Source: Agrypnia vestita (taxonomy: Eukaryota; Arthropoda; Insecta; Trichoptera; Phryganeidae). From it: 64,000 nucleotides of DNA. Positions 23,220 to 34,565 of this stretch are shown here, piece by piece. The stretch is taken from NCBI GenBank assembly GCA_016648135.1, contig JADDOH010002025.1, positions 62,001 through 126,000 of the forward strand, written 5' to 3'. Below the pieces are notes generated by a model. It made no database searches and had not been told where the DNA came from. It saw only the letters and a list, made by a program, of their open reading frames with translations. Each line of letters starts with the position of its first letter. The stretch's first letter is position 1. Position numbers and translations under genes: made by a program.

Positions 23220-24400
23220 ATATAGGTAATTAATAAGCATTTATTAAAATATTTTTCCTTATTTAAAATAACTAGAGTTTCCAATATACTCACATTATCT
23301 GCCATATTGTACGACATATCGTGCAATGATTATATTTTTTACGATTATTTTCTGTGCAACTTTCACAGTTTCCGTGAGACCATTCTTCATCGTATGCTCG
23401 CATTTCTACTTTTATCCTCAAAATTGCTATTCTCTCCGAATTTGCATAGAAATGGGAATTCTTTCACATGTAGGAAGTAATTATCCTTGGATAGGGAAGT
23501 TTTACGGAAAATGAGACATAGTCAAAGGCGTGCATCACCGAGACGAAGATGAATTCTTCTATATGTTATAAAAGTGCTTTAATAATTTATTCTAGAAGAA
23601 TATACGTTCCCGCTATATTATTATAAATATATTATAAAAAATTCTTCCATATTATACGAGTTTGTGCAATATTATTAATTGAAATCTTTTATGCAAGTTT
23701 ATTGATATTTTTTTAAATTTATTAATTTGTCATTATTAATTTTACAATGAATACATTAAATAATATATTAATTATTATATATACATTAATAACAATGAAT
23801 ACATTAAAAAAACGAAAACCTCCAACACAGAAACCATCAACTAAATTGTATTTACGAAAATATTTAATTTGATGTCTCATGGGCCCTTTGTTTCGTGGGC
23901 CTTTAGTCACGTGGATCTTTTCTCATTGGTCTAAATGTCTCTATATCTTTAATCGTGGAATCCCAGGAGATCAAAAAATTATAAGAAAAATTTAAATTAT
24001 CTACCAATTTAAGTCTTTTGAAAAAAGATGAAGATTATTATTTATGATTATTCAATATAGAACGTACATTTTTTGATACACCTGTACACAAAAACCTTTT
24101 AGAATATACCTATTGCAAAGATATTTTAAAACATTAAGTAGTAGAAACCTATGTCATTGACTTTCAATACAAAAAAAGTTAATTAACAAGTATGTCAGCT
24201 ATTAATCTGACCCCAACAAATATGTCAACCGACATTAATCCTTTAAATTTTCTGACGTTAAAAGCAAAGACGCTCTCAAGAGAAGAAAGCACTCACTCAT
24301 AATGTAGGCGCGTACAATGTATATGAACCGTGTTAGTGATTGATTTCTCATCCGTATACTCCTAGCTTTGAACAGTGGTAGAAAACTTTTAATTGTTAAT
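23220..24400. other. No gene recognised
   Basis: AT-rich, low-complexity patches (23730-23810 repeats AATACATTAA and TTAATAAT). No motif. Confidence 0.5.
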
Positions 24401-24461
24401 CAAAATAGCTAAACATTAAAAAAAGGACAAAGTTCGAATGCAAAATGGTGCAATCTGCATG

Positions 24462-24591
24462 CCTCCTTGACAAGACATGCACCGTCACTCTTGGACATTC
24501 CTAGGATCTTCGGTTCGAATGCAAAATTTCGCATTCGAACTGAAAATTTTAGGAAATCCCGAGTCACCATGCATATCTTTTCCAGGAGGTG
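24462..24591. ncRNA. Long imperfect hairpin, pre-miRNA-like or foldback repeat
   Basis: The inner stem TTCGGTTCGAATGC (24509-24522) pairs with GCATTCGAACTGAA (24531-24544) with one G-U-type change, around an 8-base loop. Outward, ATTCCTAGGATC pairs with a TTTTAGGAAAT segment, and CCTCCTTGACAAGACATGCA pairs with TGCATATCTTTTCCAGGAGG, for arms of about 60 bases with bulges. The shape (small loop, long bulged stem) resembles a miRNA precursor, but a decayed palindromic transposon would look the same. Confidence 0.45.
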
Positions 24592-24599
24592 GAACCCAA

Positions 24600-25059
24600 T
24601 AAATAGAGATGATGGTCTCAAATTATAAACATCATGGTATCCGGCGCTTCAAAACCATTATTGTTGCAGATTCCGCTAAGATAGATCAGACAATGGACGA
24701 AACATACACATAATGCAAGACAACTCGTGATAATACAGAGACACCCAGCTTTCGGCACGGTATTGTTAGTCATTACTTAACACAACACTGACAACGTTTT
24801 ACGTATTAACACAACATTAACACTTAGAACAACATATCAGCCCTGATGATGAAAACGTTGGCCAGAAAGGTCGTAAAAACCCGGCATAATGCCCCAAAAA
24901 ACACACACCAGATAAACGGCAGTGAAAAACTAAGAACATTCTTAAATAATCGTTAGTAAAAACACATTTAAAATAAACAATAATAATAAGTATTGTTAAT
25001 CACATCGTTGTAACATGTTATATTCTATTATTGATGAATTAGATGATATTTAAAATGGT
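24600..25059. other. No gene; includes a lone ATCAGG-family motif near 24841
   Basis: CCCTGATGATGAAAACGTTG (24842-24861) is an inverted form of the recurrent motif; otherwise unremarkable. Confidence 0.4.
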
Positions 25060-25965
25060 GCTTTTTTTACTCCCTTTATATTAACTCGTGGCATCTGCTT
25101 GTGTTCTTGTCTGACGAAAAAACTTTGGATCCATTTTAAACCCCTTTTCCGTGATCCAATCGAACTAAAACCCTGCAAGCAGACTCGTCGCGACAATCAA
25201 GAAGATCTATCAAATTTTCGTTAAAAAAAATTAATAATTATTGTATAATTTTGGATTTTTTGAAATTTTCTTGGTTTTTTAAAATTGGAAACCATACAAA
25301 TGTTTGATTACTATCAACAGCGGCCTGACGACGTCACGGAATATTTAAAATTTGAATTACTCCGTCGGTATAATAGGTACATCACTACACAAATTTCGAA
25401 AATTTATGACAATTGGTTCACAGATGACAGCCAAAATTCGGTTTTTTGGGAAGAAATCAAATAATAATTTATTTCTTTTAGATTTCTGCTTAGTTTTGAA
25501 AAATTCGTCATTACTCCAATCTGATTCTGACTATTTTAAATCATTTGACGCTGGAAATTCATAATATGGCTGATAATTGAATCTATCAAAACCTTGATTA
25601 AATTGACTGACAAATGTTTTTAAAATTTAATCTTCAAAGCATGAAGTGTCTTATCAAAGCTCAAAACATCTGACATTTTAGATATATATTAAATTCCTGT
25701 AAGTTTAGTGTTATGTTATATGTTTTAATTCTTCTTTAATTGTTAAGATTTTCATTTGCCAAAAGGAATGTGGAAATAAAACGAAAAGGAAATTCAAATG
25801 GAGATAAAGAGATATTTTTAGAGATTTTTGACATAGATATTTTTCTGGACATGTTTAATTTTCAGTCAATCAATTATTTAATTACGTGATGGTAAACTTA
25901 ATTTACAAGGAAAGGGAGTAAAATAATAACTTGGTTTTTATGGGTTAGTTTTTTTTATTTCTGAT
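25060..25965 (+). repeat. Dispersed repeat R, long form
   Basis: Same landmarks and order as 15445-16025 (TTTACTCCCTTTATATTAAC, TCAAGAAGATCTATCAAATT, TTACTCCGTCGGTAT, AAGCATGAAGTGTCTTATC, AACTTGGTTTTTATGGGTTA) but with two extra segments, about 25385-25600 and 25745-25915, absent from the other two copies. Ends show TACTCCCTTT against AAAGGGAGTA. The extra segment holds a 70-codon frame with no recognisable domain. Confidence 0.8.
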
Positions 25966-26225
25966 ACACTATTTCCTTTTGGATTGGCCGCAACAAATAC
26001 ACGGCCACTAAACCTGGTATTCTTGCAATGGTTAATTGTTTATAAAGCGACTGAAGTAGAAATTGACTTCAGAGTTTGATATCTGTCCTTTAAGTTGTAT
26101 GGGATACAGATCTCTTGAAGATACAGAGGCGCTGTCTTATCTGTCTCCTCAAACATATAGGGTTCATGAACCAAAATTGAAAAGTGTTTGACATAAATAA
26201 TGTAAAAAAATCATATATTTTTATC

Positions 26226-26565
26226 GGTGTCCCTATAAAAAGGAGCTTTATGTTTATTCTTTAAAGATGATCTATATAACAGTATGCACCATGTGCAGTA
26301 ATATATTTTTCATGTAGAAAAAGCGTCTATATTCATCTGGTAGTAACAAATATGACAGATGCCGACAGTTCTACGATGTCAGTGGGATTGTTCAATAACG
26401 TGAATAAATAAAAAACGAATAATGAATGTCCATAATTGGCAACTGAATACTAGAAAATGAAAATAAAAAAAACGGAAATTCTGGTTATGTATTTCCCTGT
26501 GTTTTTTCTCTCTCCCGTAAAATTTTGATTTTTGCATTAACACAGACTCTTTTTATAGGGACACC
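26226..26565. mobile_element. MITE-like element with 17-bp terminal inverted repeats
   Basis: GGTGTCCCTATAAAAAG at the left end (26226-26242) is matched exactly by its complement at the right end (26549-26565). Length 340 bp, no frame. Flanks (ATC left, TTC right) do not give a clear target duplication, so the superfamily is open. Confidence 0.75.
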
Positions 26566-27324
26566 TTCATTTATAATTTTTAACCATTTATTTACTTCTA
26601 TAAAGTCTTAATTATATTCTATAATTGTATAGTGTTCACAGATTATTTTGCTATTTTATCTGAAATAAATAAGTTTATTTTAAGAACTTTATACATGTTT
26701 ATTAAAGCAATTAAATTATTTAATTCTTGGGAAACTCGTACACTCTGGGCTGTATTTTATGATATGATTTAAAAAACGTAAATATTAATAATATGCTTAT
26801 TTATCAATGCTTATTTATCTAATTTATAGTCATGTAACTTAAAATAATTATTTCCCTTTAAAGATATATTACAATATTTATAAATTCGAATAGAATACTT
26901 TTAAAAGTAACTTTCACTCTCTATCTATTTACTTGAATTTATAAAAAAATATTTATATTTTTAATTTATTATATTGACACGGTTTTCACTAGTCTGAACA
27001 TAAGACTCGGTATCATGTTGGCGTATAAACAAAAGCAGAAGAATATAAATTCTAAAAATAATCATAAGACCAGTGGCAGATACCAAATACCCAATGCATA
27101 GCAATATGCAATAAATGGCACGGTGCAACGCCAGCGACGCGTGGAATTGAAATTGCATCATATCATTATTTGAAGATCAGTATTGTTTGATATTTGAAAG
27201 CATAGTATTTCAAATAATCTTTGAGATTTTATCGACAGTGTTAAAATTATTTTTAAAGGATTGCGAAGCTATGGGTATTTTAGTACATCTACACTTTTAT
27301 TAAATTCATAAACAAAAAGTTGAA
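26566..27324. other. No gene recognised
   Basis: AT-rich with no repeat relatives noted. Confidence 0.5.
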
Positions 27325-27420
27325 TAGCCTGTTGGTACAACAGTCATCTGATGGCCAGTGATTCGAATCTCATTCCATTACACTAGCAAGTTAGATTTAT
27401 TTTAGCTTGGTTTGAAAATA
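27325..27420 (+). repeat. tRNA-derived SINE head, decayed
   Basis: TAGCCTGTTGGTACAACAGT resembles an A-box region and GTGATTCGAATCTCATTCC a B box (GATTCGAATC). Similar heads lie at 7752 and 43584. Confidence 0.5.
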
Positions 27421-27579
27421 AAAATAAATAATAATTAAACTCAAAAAAATATTTTACAAATATTAGGCATTTTTTACGCGTTTGTTTTTTAATAATTTTA
27501 ATAATCTTATATATATAATAAACTCGAAATTACAACAGAAAAATAATTTATTTTACACTCATTTTGGGTTGACAATTAA

Positions 27580-27680
27580 GGACAGTTTTTCTTCTTCTTC
27601 TTCATCTTCAGTCATCTCTCCACTGCTGGCGTGTAGGTCTCTTCTAATTTATTCCATAATGTATATGATAATGTAGTCGA
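27580..27680 (-). pseudogene. LINE 3' end fragment with GAA-type tail
   Basis: TTCTTCTTCTTCATCTTC followed by CATCTCTCCACTGCTGGCGT and GTAGGTCTC is, on minus, the familiar 3' end of an insect LINE group, in which an 'RPTRQQW' protein end is followed by a short trinucleotide tail. Confidence 0.5.
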
Positions 27681-27699
27681 AGTCATGGAGAATATTGTG

Positions 27700-28020
27700 G
27701 CAAGAGCTTAGGACCTGAAATTTAAGTGGAAGATGATCTGGAAGAGTAAACAGAAGAACACAAAGTGCAGTTGATTACGGAGAATAAATTGAGCTGCACA
27801 AACGTTAGGCTGGTGCAACTGTAAATGCTTGTTGCTTTTTTTTTCAAGAAAAGTTTAAGAAGTATTCAAGGAGGAAAACATCCTCAGAAAAAGAAAAGAA
27901 TACACCACCGAGAAGAAAATTAAATAGTGAATGTATTCATTGTGAAGAGTCTGATGTGAATTAATTGAATTAATGATATATTTTATTTCAATTAACTAAA
28001 TGAATCTTTATGGTTTACGA
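27700..28020. other. No gene recognised
   Basis: 27660-27940 reads as A- and G-rich text with AGAAGAA patches; no clear frame. Confidence 0.4.
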
Positions 28021-28054
28021 CACCTTACTCGGAAGAGTCACCCCTGTATACCTA

Positions 28055-28315
28055 TAATATACCCACGTGGGTAGGTAATTCTGACGTCACAAGTAAACCG
28101 ATTGCGCTCGCATTCATTCATTACGTCAAACATCACCGAAATCTAAAACCGAGTGTTAATGTGTGACGCCCGTGTTGATGTTGAGACTCATTCGTCATTG
28201 TCACTTTCAATACTGCTCTCGTCTCCCTGAAGCTGCACTCCGGGTGGCTTCACTTAGTGACTTATGGTTAACTCAGCCGCACCAAATCTTTACTTGGTGA
28301 CTTATAGTTAACCTT
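28055..28315. promoter_or_regulatory. Candidate regulatory cluster: E-box palindrome, CRE-like sites, direct repeat
   Basis: The 12-bp palindrome ACCCACGTGGGT is at 28061-28072, a perfect TGACGTCA at 28082-28089, and TTACGTCAA about 40 bases further. A 21-bp direct repeat (28252-28272 and 28292-28312) matches at 19 positions (core GTGACTTAT-GTTAAC), the units starting 40 bp apart. These are known transcription-factor site types, but no gene start is visible nearby. Confidence 0.35.
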
Positions 28316-28560
28316 TTCAAATAGTACCGTAGATTCTTGGAGATTTTTTGTTAACCTGACTAATTTATTGTGCGCTCATTCGTAAGGGAATTTTTTTGTT
28401 GACAATTAAAAGTTAACAACAAATCCCATCTGATGTCAACGGTTATTTTTCAAAATATACAAACTAATTTATATATTTTTTATTTAAACATTTATCGCAA
28501 ATTAAAGTTTTTTTCTTCTTCTTCAAAAACAGCAGAATAATTTTGTGATGTGGTCAAAAT

Positions 28561-28645
28561 AAACTTAGTTTTCACCACTTTTGTATTGAAAAATATCAAC
28601 ATGTTTCAGAGCCCATGGCGCCTTCGTTTATTCATTTTCATCATA
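28561..28645 (+). repeat. ATCAGG-motif repeat, copy
   Basis: AGTTTTCACCACTTTTGTAT, GAAAAATATCAACATGTTTC and GAGCCCATGGCGCCTTCGT closely match 61201-61280. No inverted partner found within a few hundred bases. Confidence 0.7.
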
Positions 28646-28649
28646 TTCA

Positions 28650-30662
28650 TCACAAGTAGTTCAATTAATCATTAAATTTTGCATGAAGATAAAAAAAACG
28701 GTTTTTGAAATTCGGTTGGATAAATACATAAACTCAAATTACAGAAGTAAATGAAGTTAATAATTCATTTCATCGGTTAATTACTTAAAATAAATTCTGT
28801 AATAATTATTAATTCGAAAACGTAGTGGTATTCATGAAATAAAATATGAAATATACAGAGAAAATCTCATTTATAAAAAATACTAAATATATGAGGGAGG
28901 AGGAGGCAAGCAAAATATGTCGCTTATTTTTTTATAATTATTATAGAGTTACACATTAAATATTTGAGCTTACTCTACAAGAATGTATATTTGGTTAATA
29001 AATACAACAAAAAGATAGCTGGAACTTGAATTTAGCACGACTTTTTTTATTAACCATTAAACAATATAAATTATATATAAACAGTTATAAAAGAAGAGGA
29101 CTGTCTCTTGGACTCTAGGAAAAAATGTCTTGCAGAAGCTAAATAAAATACCCGGTACAGAAAAGAAGTCGTTAAAAGGAGTTACAGCAACAAGGTAGTA
29201 AACTATGTGAATAAAATGATGAAACAATAATTATTGACTCATTCAGCTGTCATCGCTTTTTAGATTTTTTTCGATGGTGTTTAGGTAAGAGGCATATTTC
29301 GGAAATTTGCTTTGATGTACATATTTTGCACATTGAACAGAATAATGTAACCAGTACATACAGACCATCATCGATTCTCAGAGATCAAAGTCTCATCTGT
29401 CAACAAACAACATAAAAGTTGAAAAACTATATATATGTTATGAAATTATGTATAAAAAAGCTAGGGATTATAAAATAGATAAATCTATTTGCGCAGTTAC
29501 ATTTATTGTGCTGAATTTTTTTTCATTTTCGCATGGCAAAAGGAAAAAATCGAAATGGATTGAAAAAATATTTTTAAAAAAATATTGCTTTTAGTATATA
29601 AATCTACTTATATTACTTGATAAGTTTCACCTACATGTTTCGGAAATACCTTTCTATCGTTAGAAAAAAAAATTAATTAATTATATGATTTAATTGAACA
29701 TATTTGATTATCATTGATATAAAGAAAACACCTTGTATAAAACCATTGTTTATAAAACAATCAACATGTTTCGGGACCAACGGTACCTTCATCAGGATAC
29801 AACCTACCTACTCATAACTACTTAAAATTAAAAATGGAAATATAGACATTGACAAACACAAAAAATAAATATAAGGTTGTGGAATAATTTATTAGGACCT
29901 AATGTGTATACAAAAAAATTTTGATGTTTAAATTAAAAAGCACATTAGATGTTTTAATAGCAATAAATATTTTAATTTTTCTAATTATCTTTTAGAAGCA
30001 AACCATTATTTTGATATTGACAAAGATTTAAAAGCTTGACATATAAATAGCATACGATTACAGTTAGATAAATGAGAAATTATAGAAATTTGAAAAAGTT
30101 TTGTTAAAAAAATATTAAATTAAATATCAAAAATAAACAAATTCGTTTTACAAAAAATTATATTTTCACATTAGTTCCTTATTAATTATTGATCTCTCTT
30201 AATTTTGATATAATTTTAATTTTTAGTATATATTGTTACCTGATCATTGCTATTGGCCCAGAAATATATTGATTATTCAATAAATAGAGGTTTTATTCAT
30301 ATTATTTTCTTCTTATTAATAATAATATTATTACCACAAAGTTATTTTAAGATTCAAAAATAGATTAGTCACTTGGCACGTGGCAGCCAAAAGTTTTACG
30401 TCTGAAAAGACATTCGATTTTGAACGCATCATTTTATATTCTCGCGGTGGACATAAAATGTCATATTATGTGATGGAACTACTCTAGATCAACAATGTAA
30501 TAAATCAACGTGTAATAAAATAAGTATAACCTGGCCAAAATTACAGTACCTACGTAAAAATTATAACACTGAGTAAAAATCATTAAAAATTTAGCATTAA
30601 AATCGTGTCTATTCTCATACGTTTTTCTTACAGTACTGTAAACATCATGCCATGTGCATAGC
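28650..30662. other. No gene recognised; a second ATCAGG motif at 29735-29815
   Basis: 29762-29806 reads CAACATGTTTCGGGACCAAC and CTTCATCAGGATACAACC. At 29880-30060 a frame resembling a LINE C-terminus (RLWNNLLGPNVYTK) is visible but too decayed to call. Confidence 0.45.
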
Positions 30663-31075
30663 ATTGAATGTGTTTATAATGTACAATGAGTACCAATATT
30701 ATTGTGGTTGTCCAGATCTGTCGCAACTCTAGCCGCACGAGTCGAGCGATACCCACCAATCAGGGGCCCGATGTGGCTAACCAGGTCCCGGTCACCATAA
30801 GGTACATGATATACATCCACTCTTTCGCCGACCGCCGTAGCCATTGTAAAGAATATTTCTGTATTCAACTCCACATCTGTAAATTGTCGCTATATAAATA
30901 CCACGGTTTATCATAAGTATAATTTACATCGCCTCCATGAGTATAATTATTATCATGAGTATAATCCTGCCTCGCTGAATCATCTCACACATACACGCGC
31001 CCCTCACACAATACAAATCTCGTCTCTACGCAAGAAGATGTCTTTAGATGGGTGAACATTTTCTACTCTCAGAAC
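30663..31075 (-). repeat. Dispersed repeat G with conserved minus-strand frame, copy 1
   Basis: The minus frame 30874-30674 (66 codons) reads AVGERVDVYHVPYGDRDLVS, HIGPLIGGYRSTRAARVAT, DLDNHNNIGTHC. The copy at 43185-43560 has VVGGRVNVHIGDSDLVS, RIEPLTGGYHSLRAARVAT, ALDHHNRIWGSLC in the same frame. The + strand continues with shared CATCTCACACATACACGCG and GATGTCTTTAGATGGGTG blocks. I do not recognise the product. A piece of a larger transposon protein is the simplest reading; a non-coding repeat with a chance frame is the alternative. Confidence 0.7.
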
Positions 31076-31502
31076 ACTTACACTACATACACCTAACCCA
31101 CCAAATAATTTTTAAAGTTGGTAGAAATCAGTACGTTTTACACCTACAAACATTTAAGTGTCCAAATATTCTTTTGAGACTAATATTTCCGCTGTATTGA
31201 TTATGGTGGGAAATTAATTAATGCGGAAAGAAATATAAAATTTTCTAATACAAACTCTACACGTAGGTACATAAATAATAACGTACATTTTATCATTTTT
31301 GCGCTGGGATTTTAAATGTTTTTTTTATACTGAGAATAGGGGGAATATCATAAAGATTTAAGGTTTATAGTACGGTCGTTCGACATATTTAGTTATTGAA
31401 ACAATAACAAATATTCTATACGAACAGTGTAGATGTGTAGAGATTCGATTCATGGCGTTCCTCTAGAATCATGTCACAAAATTTTCAGGAAAGTGTCCTC
31501 TC

Positions 31503-31563
31503 GCATCCTCACGATCAGTACGTCTTTTATCCCCGTAGCGATAAGACGCTTTCCTGAGGATGC
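31503..31563. repeat. Short stem-loop
   Basis: GCATCCTCA (31503-31511) pairs with TGAGGATGC (31555-31563), and inside it GTCTT-TATC pairs with GATAAGAC around CCCCGTAGC. A 61-bp structure of unknown role. Confidence 0.7.
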
Positions 31564-31600
31564 TGTGATATCCATCTATTCCATCTAAATGGCAATCGAA

Positions 31601-31604
<4 letters not shown>

Positions 31605-31632
<28 letters not shown>
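31605..31632. repeat. TA microsatellite
   Basis: About 14 TA units, followed by GTATATGTA. Confidence 0.95.
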
Positions 31633-31639
<7 letters not shown>

Positions 31640-32937
31640 GTACTGTTCGTAAAAACTGTAAAATCCGTTTTAGTTTCAATACCTAAATATGCGGTATAAC
31701 TTTTTTAGCAGTACTTACCGGGTTTAATATTAAGCGGCTCCAAAACTTTCTTTAAATCAAAAAGTTTTTGGGAAAGCCAAATATCAATCCGCTACTTCTA
31801 ACATTCATATGGAATGCTTCACCATCTTGCGATTTCTAAGTTTTAGGAAGATTTTATTTATATTATGATTTATTTTTTAAGTCCTCAATTTAAGTTGTCA
31901 AAATCTTAATAATAATAAACTTTTAAGACGATTTCAATAAAATTACGAATTTTGTATTTTAAGACCTCGATTTATGTTTTCAAAATCTTAATTTTTTTGC
32001 CGTTTATTCTGTATAATTTAATAAATGTTTTAGGCACAAGTAGGGAATGAAATAATAAGTTTATGAAATAATTGTAAATAGAAATTAGATTTCAAGTATG
32101 TGGTAGTTTATCACAATGTGATAATGCGTCATATTTATATGTTTATCCGTCGCTTTGTATAAGTCTAACTTTACGGAAGTCATAAAAAGCTGCTATACAA
32201 TAATGGTATCATAAAAATATAATGTTAAGGGTTTTTATTTTTCCTACATAAAAATGATTTTCTGCTTCCTGTAAATACTTTTATATCGGGTTCACCAAAA
32301 AGTTTATAAAATTACCAGTATTAAATACAATATTTGCTTAAATATTATTATATATTTTTGTTTTTCGTTAACATTTTTTATTATACCCATTGATATTTAT
32401 ACGCATCTGTGATATATTATAATTAGACAAAGCCTTTGACCAATTACAAGAAACCATAGTTTTGAATGAGGAAGTAAAATACACGTGTCGGTTAGGTAGT
32501 TATTCAAGTAATCAAATAGTTGTTATGTAAGTTGGTGTGTACGAATGTGTGTGTATTCGTGGACGCACTTACGTGTTCTCAGAAATATGTCACCTTACAA
32601 GTTTACCCCTAACAGAGTTAGTAAACTGCACAATACTTAAACAAAACATGTCATTATTAGTTTCAAGAACAACGTTAATAACAGATTTCGTGCCGTAGTT
32701 AGTTCTCTAATTATCCAAAGGAAAAGAGATTGTTAAGAGGAGAACTCTCTCTCTCTCTCTCAGTTCACTCGACAGATATTAAATACGTTATACAACAAAA
32801 TTTAATCCATTTTTTATTATAGGTCGTATAAAACATTCACGATAAGATGGATACATAGATTATAATATATTCCTGACGGTATTATAGCCCTCGATGAAAC
32901 GCCAACACTGTATAATTCAGAGCACTACGTCGGAAAA

Positions 32938-33219
32938 ATGCCAATAGATAGACAATGCATTCAGGCGTCTGCTGATACGACAGTTAATAAATTGCTAGTG
33001 CCAATAAGGGCAAATAAAACTAGTGTTAGGTTTTCAAACTGTGCATTCAGTGTTGCGGGCTCGTTGGCATGGAACAACCTTGCATTTGGGGTATATGAAG
33101 GATTAACTGGAAAAGTAAATTGTAAGATTAAACTTTTTTCTAAAAAAAAATATAATTATATGTCAACTTCTTCAAAAAAAGCAAAATGTTTTTGTGGTAA
33201 TATATTTAATAAAAAATAA
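32938..33219 (+). pseudogene. LINE C-terminal remnant
   Basis: The frame reads ADTTVNKLLVPIRANKTSVR, FSNCAFSVAGSLAWNNLAFG and then VNCKIKLFSKKKYNY. This matches the layout of a common LINE C-terminus, where a basic 'L-VP--R---G-R-FSVAGP--WN-LP' segment is followed by an 'FK--LK' helix. No polymerase core remains. Confidence 0.6.
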
Positions 33220-33239
33220 TTTAATAAGTGTTAATACAT

Positions 33240-33800
33240 TTAATAAAAATTTATATTGGGTCCCTTCGTCAGGATACAATGTATGCTAACAAATCAAAAT
33301 TCATAAATCAAATATTATGAATAACCACATCCTTTTTATAAGTAGTTATTTTTTCAATTTGATTAATTATTATTAACTAGCTGTAACCCGTCAAAAACGA
33401 CAGTACTTTTACATGTCAGGTCCTAAGGAATAATAATGTATTAATTTTATAAAAAAAAATATTCCAAATAAAAATTTTGAGAATTTAAAATATTTTGGAA
33501 AAAGAATAATTTGGGAAAAAAAAATTCTGGGAAAAAATTTTGAGAAAAAATTTTCGGACAAAAAAAAAAATTATAAAAAGGCTACGTACTTTACACGAAG
33601 TTACGGGGACAGACAGACAAACGGACGGATGGATAGACAACGAAATTATTGTAATTGGGATAAAGTAATAATCATTACTCATTTCCCATTTCAGGTATAT
33701 ATTTTTTTATTGTCTATACTTCAAATTTTCACTTTACTGACGAAGGGACCATTGCCCCTGCAATATGTTGAAGTGGTGAAAACAAAGAAAAATTTTATTA
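33240..33800. repeat. ATCAGG-motif inverted pair enclosing a shared-end repeat
   Basis: GGTCCCTTCGTCAGGATACA (33260-33279) and the inverted ACTGACGAAGGGACCATTGC (33737-33756) form ends about 490 bp apart, the right one followed by GAAGTGGTGAAAACAAAGA. Between them sits 33376-33660, which begins AGCTGTAACCCGTCAAAAAC and ends GATAGACAACGAAATTATTG, i.e. the two ends of family S without its tRNA part. Confidence 0.7.
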
Positions 33801-34394
33801 ATTATATATTATTGTTACATTGACCAGGATTTTATTCGTTATTTGTGTAGTCAGAGGTGAGACTTACCATAGTTTATTTGAAAGTTGACACAAAAAGATA
33901 TATAATCAAAGTTTTATTCTTTTTGTATATACGTTACACTGAACATATTAAATCGAGGTTTTACTATTTAGTTAAAAATAAGACTAATTGTATTATAGAA
34001 ACGACATTCTATTCACAATCTACAGGTTACAGTAAAAAATATATTTTTTTATTTTTTTATCAAATACATTGTACATAGTTATATTTTTTCCTGGGGTATT
34101 CTGCCGTTTTTCTACGACCTTTCTGGTCATTGTTTCGAATCCCATTATTAGGGCTAATTTTGAACCATGCCTCATGGACAAACTCCGGAAATATTCCAGA
34201 ATCTCAAACCATAAGATTTTGACCGGCCACAATAGCCTAAGAACGTTATTACATTAATTATAAACTTTATCTACGGCCACATAAGACTATTCATCAAATA
34301 TAACCGGTTTCTAAAAATATAATTTCTTAAATTATGTTTATAATAAATTATTTTTTTTGCATAAAATTATGGAAATTCTTTCATAAATTATTTT
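33801..34394. other. No gene recognised
   Basis: AT-rich; overlapping chance frames on both strands at 34020-34257 have no motif. Confidence 0.5.
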
Positions 34395-34565
34395 TTTACT
34401 TACTTACCATCACGCCGTTTCTCCGTAGGGATAGGTAGAAAGGATAGTGCGCCACACTTATCTGTCCTGACACACACCTCTTGTCTTGTCTCATCCACGT
34501 TCATACATCGAAGATGTATGCATCTTCGCAAGCTCGACAATTGTTGAGAATCCCAACAGGACCAT
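34395..34565 (-). repeat. LINE-3'UTR-like repeat, best copy of three
   Basis: CCATCACGCCGTTTCTCCGT, GGATAGTGCGCCACACTTAT, CTGTCCTGACACACACCTC and CTTGTCTCATCCACGTTCAT in order. Relatives at 4190-4335 and 8395-8480. An inverted ATACATCGAAGATGTAT lies inside it. Confidence 0.45.

Larger units (their letters stand above)
31076..32934. other. No gene recognised
   Basis: Contains the hairpin at 31503-31563, a TA microsatellite at 31605-31632 and a CT run near 32744-32761. Otherwise AT-rich unique-looking DNA. Confidence 0.45.

Noticed and set aside
27482..27676. 64-codon plus frame ending in a serine run
   Set aside because: The serine run is a translation of the TTC repeat at a LINE 3' tail on the other strand.
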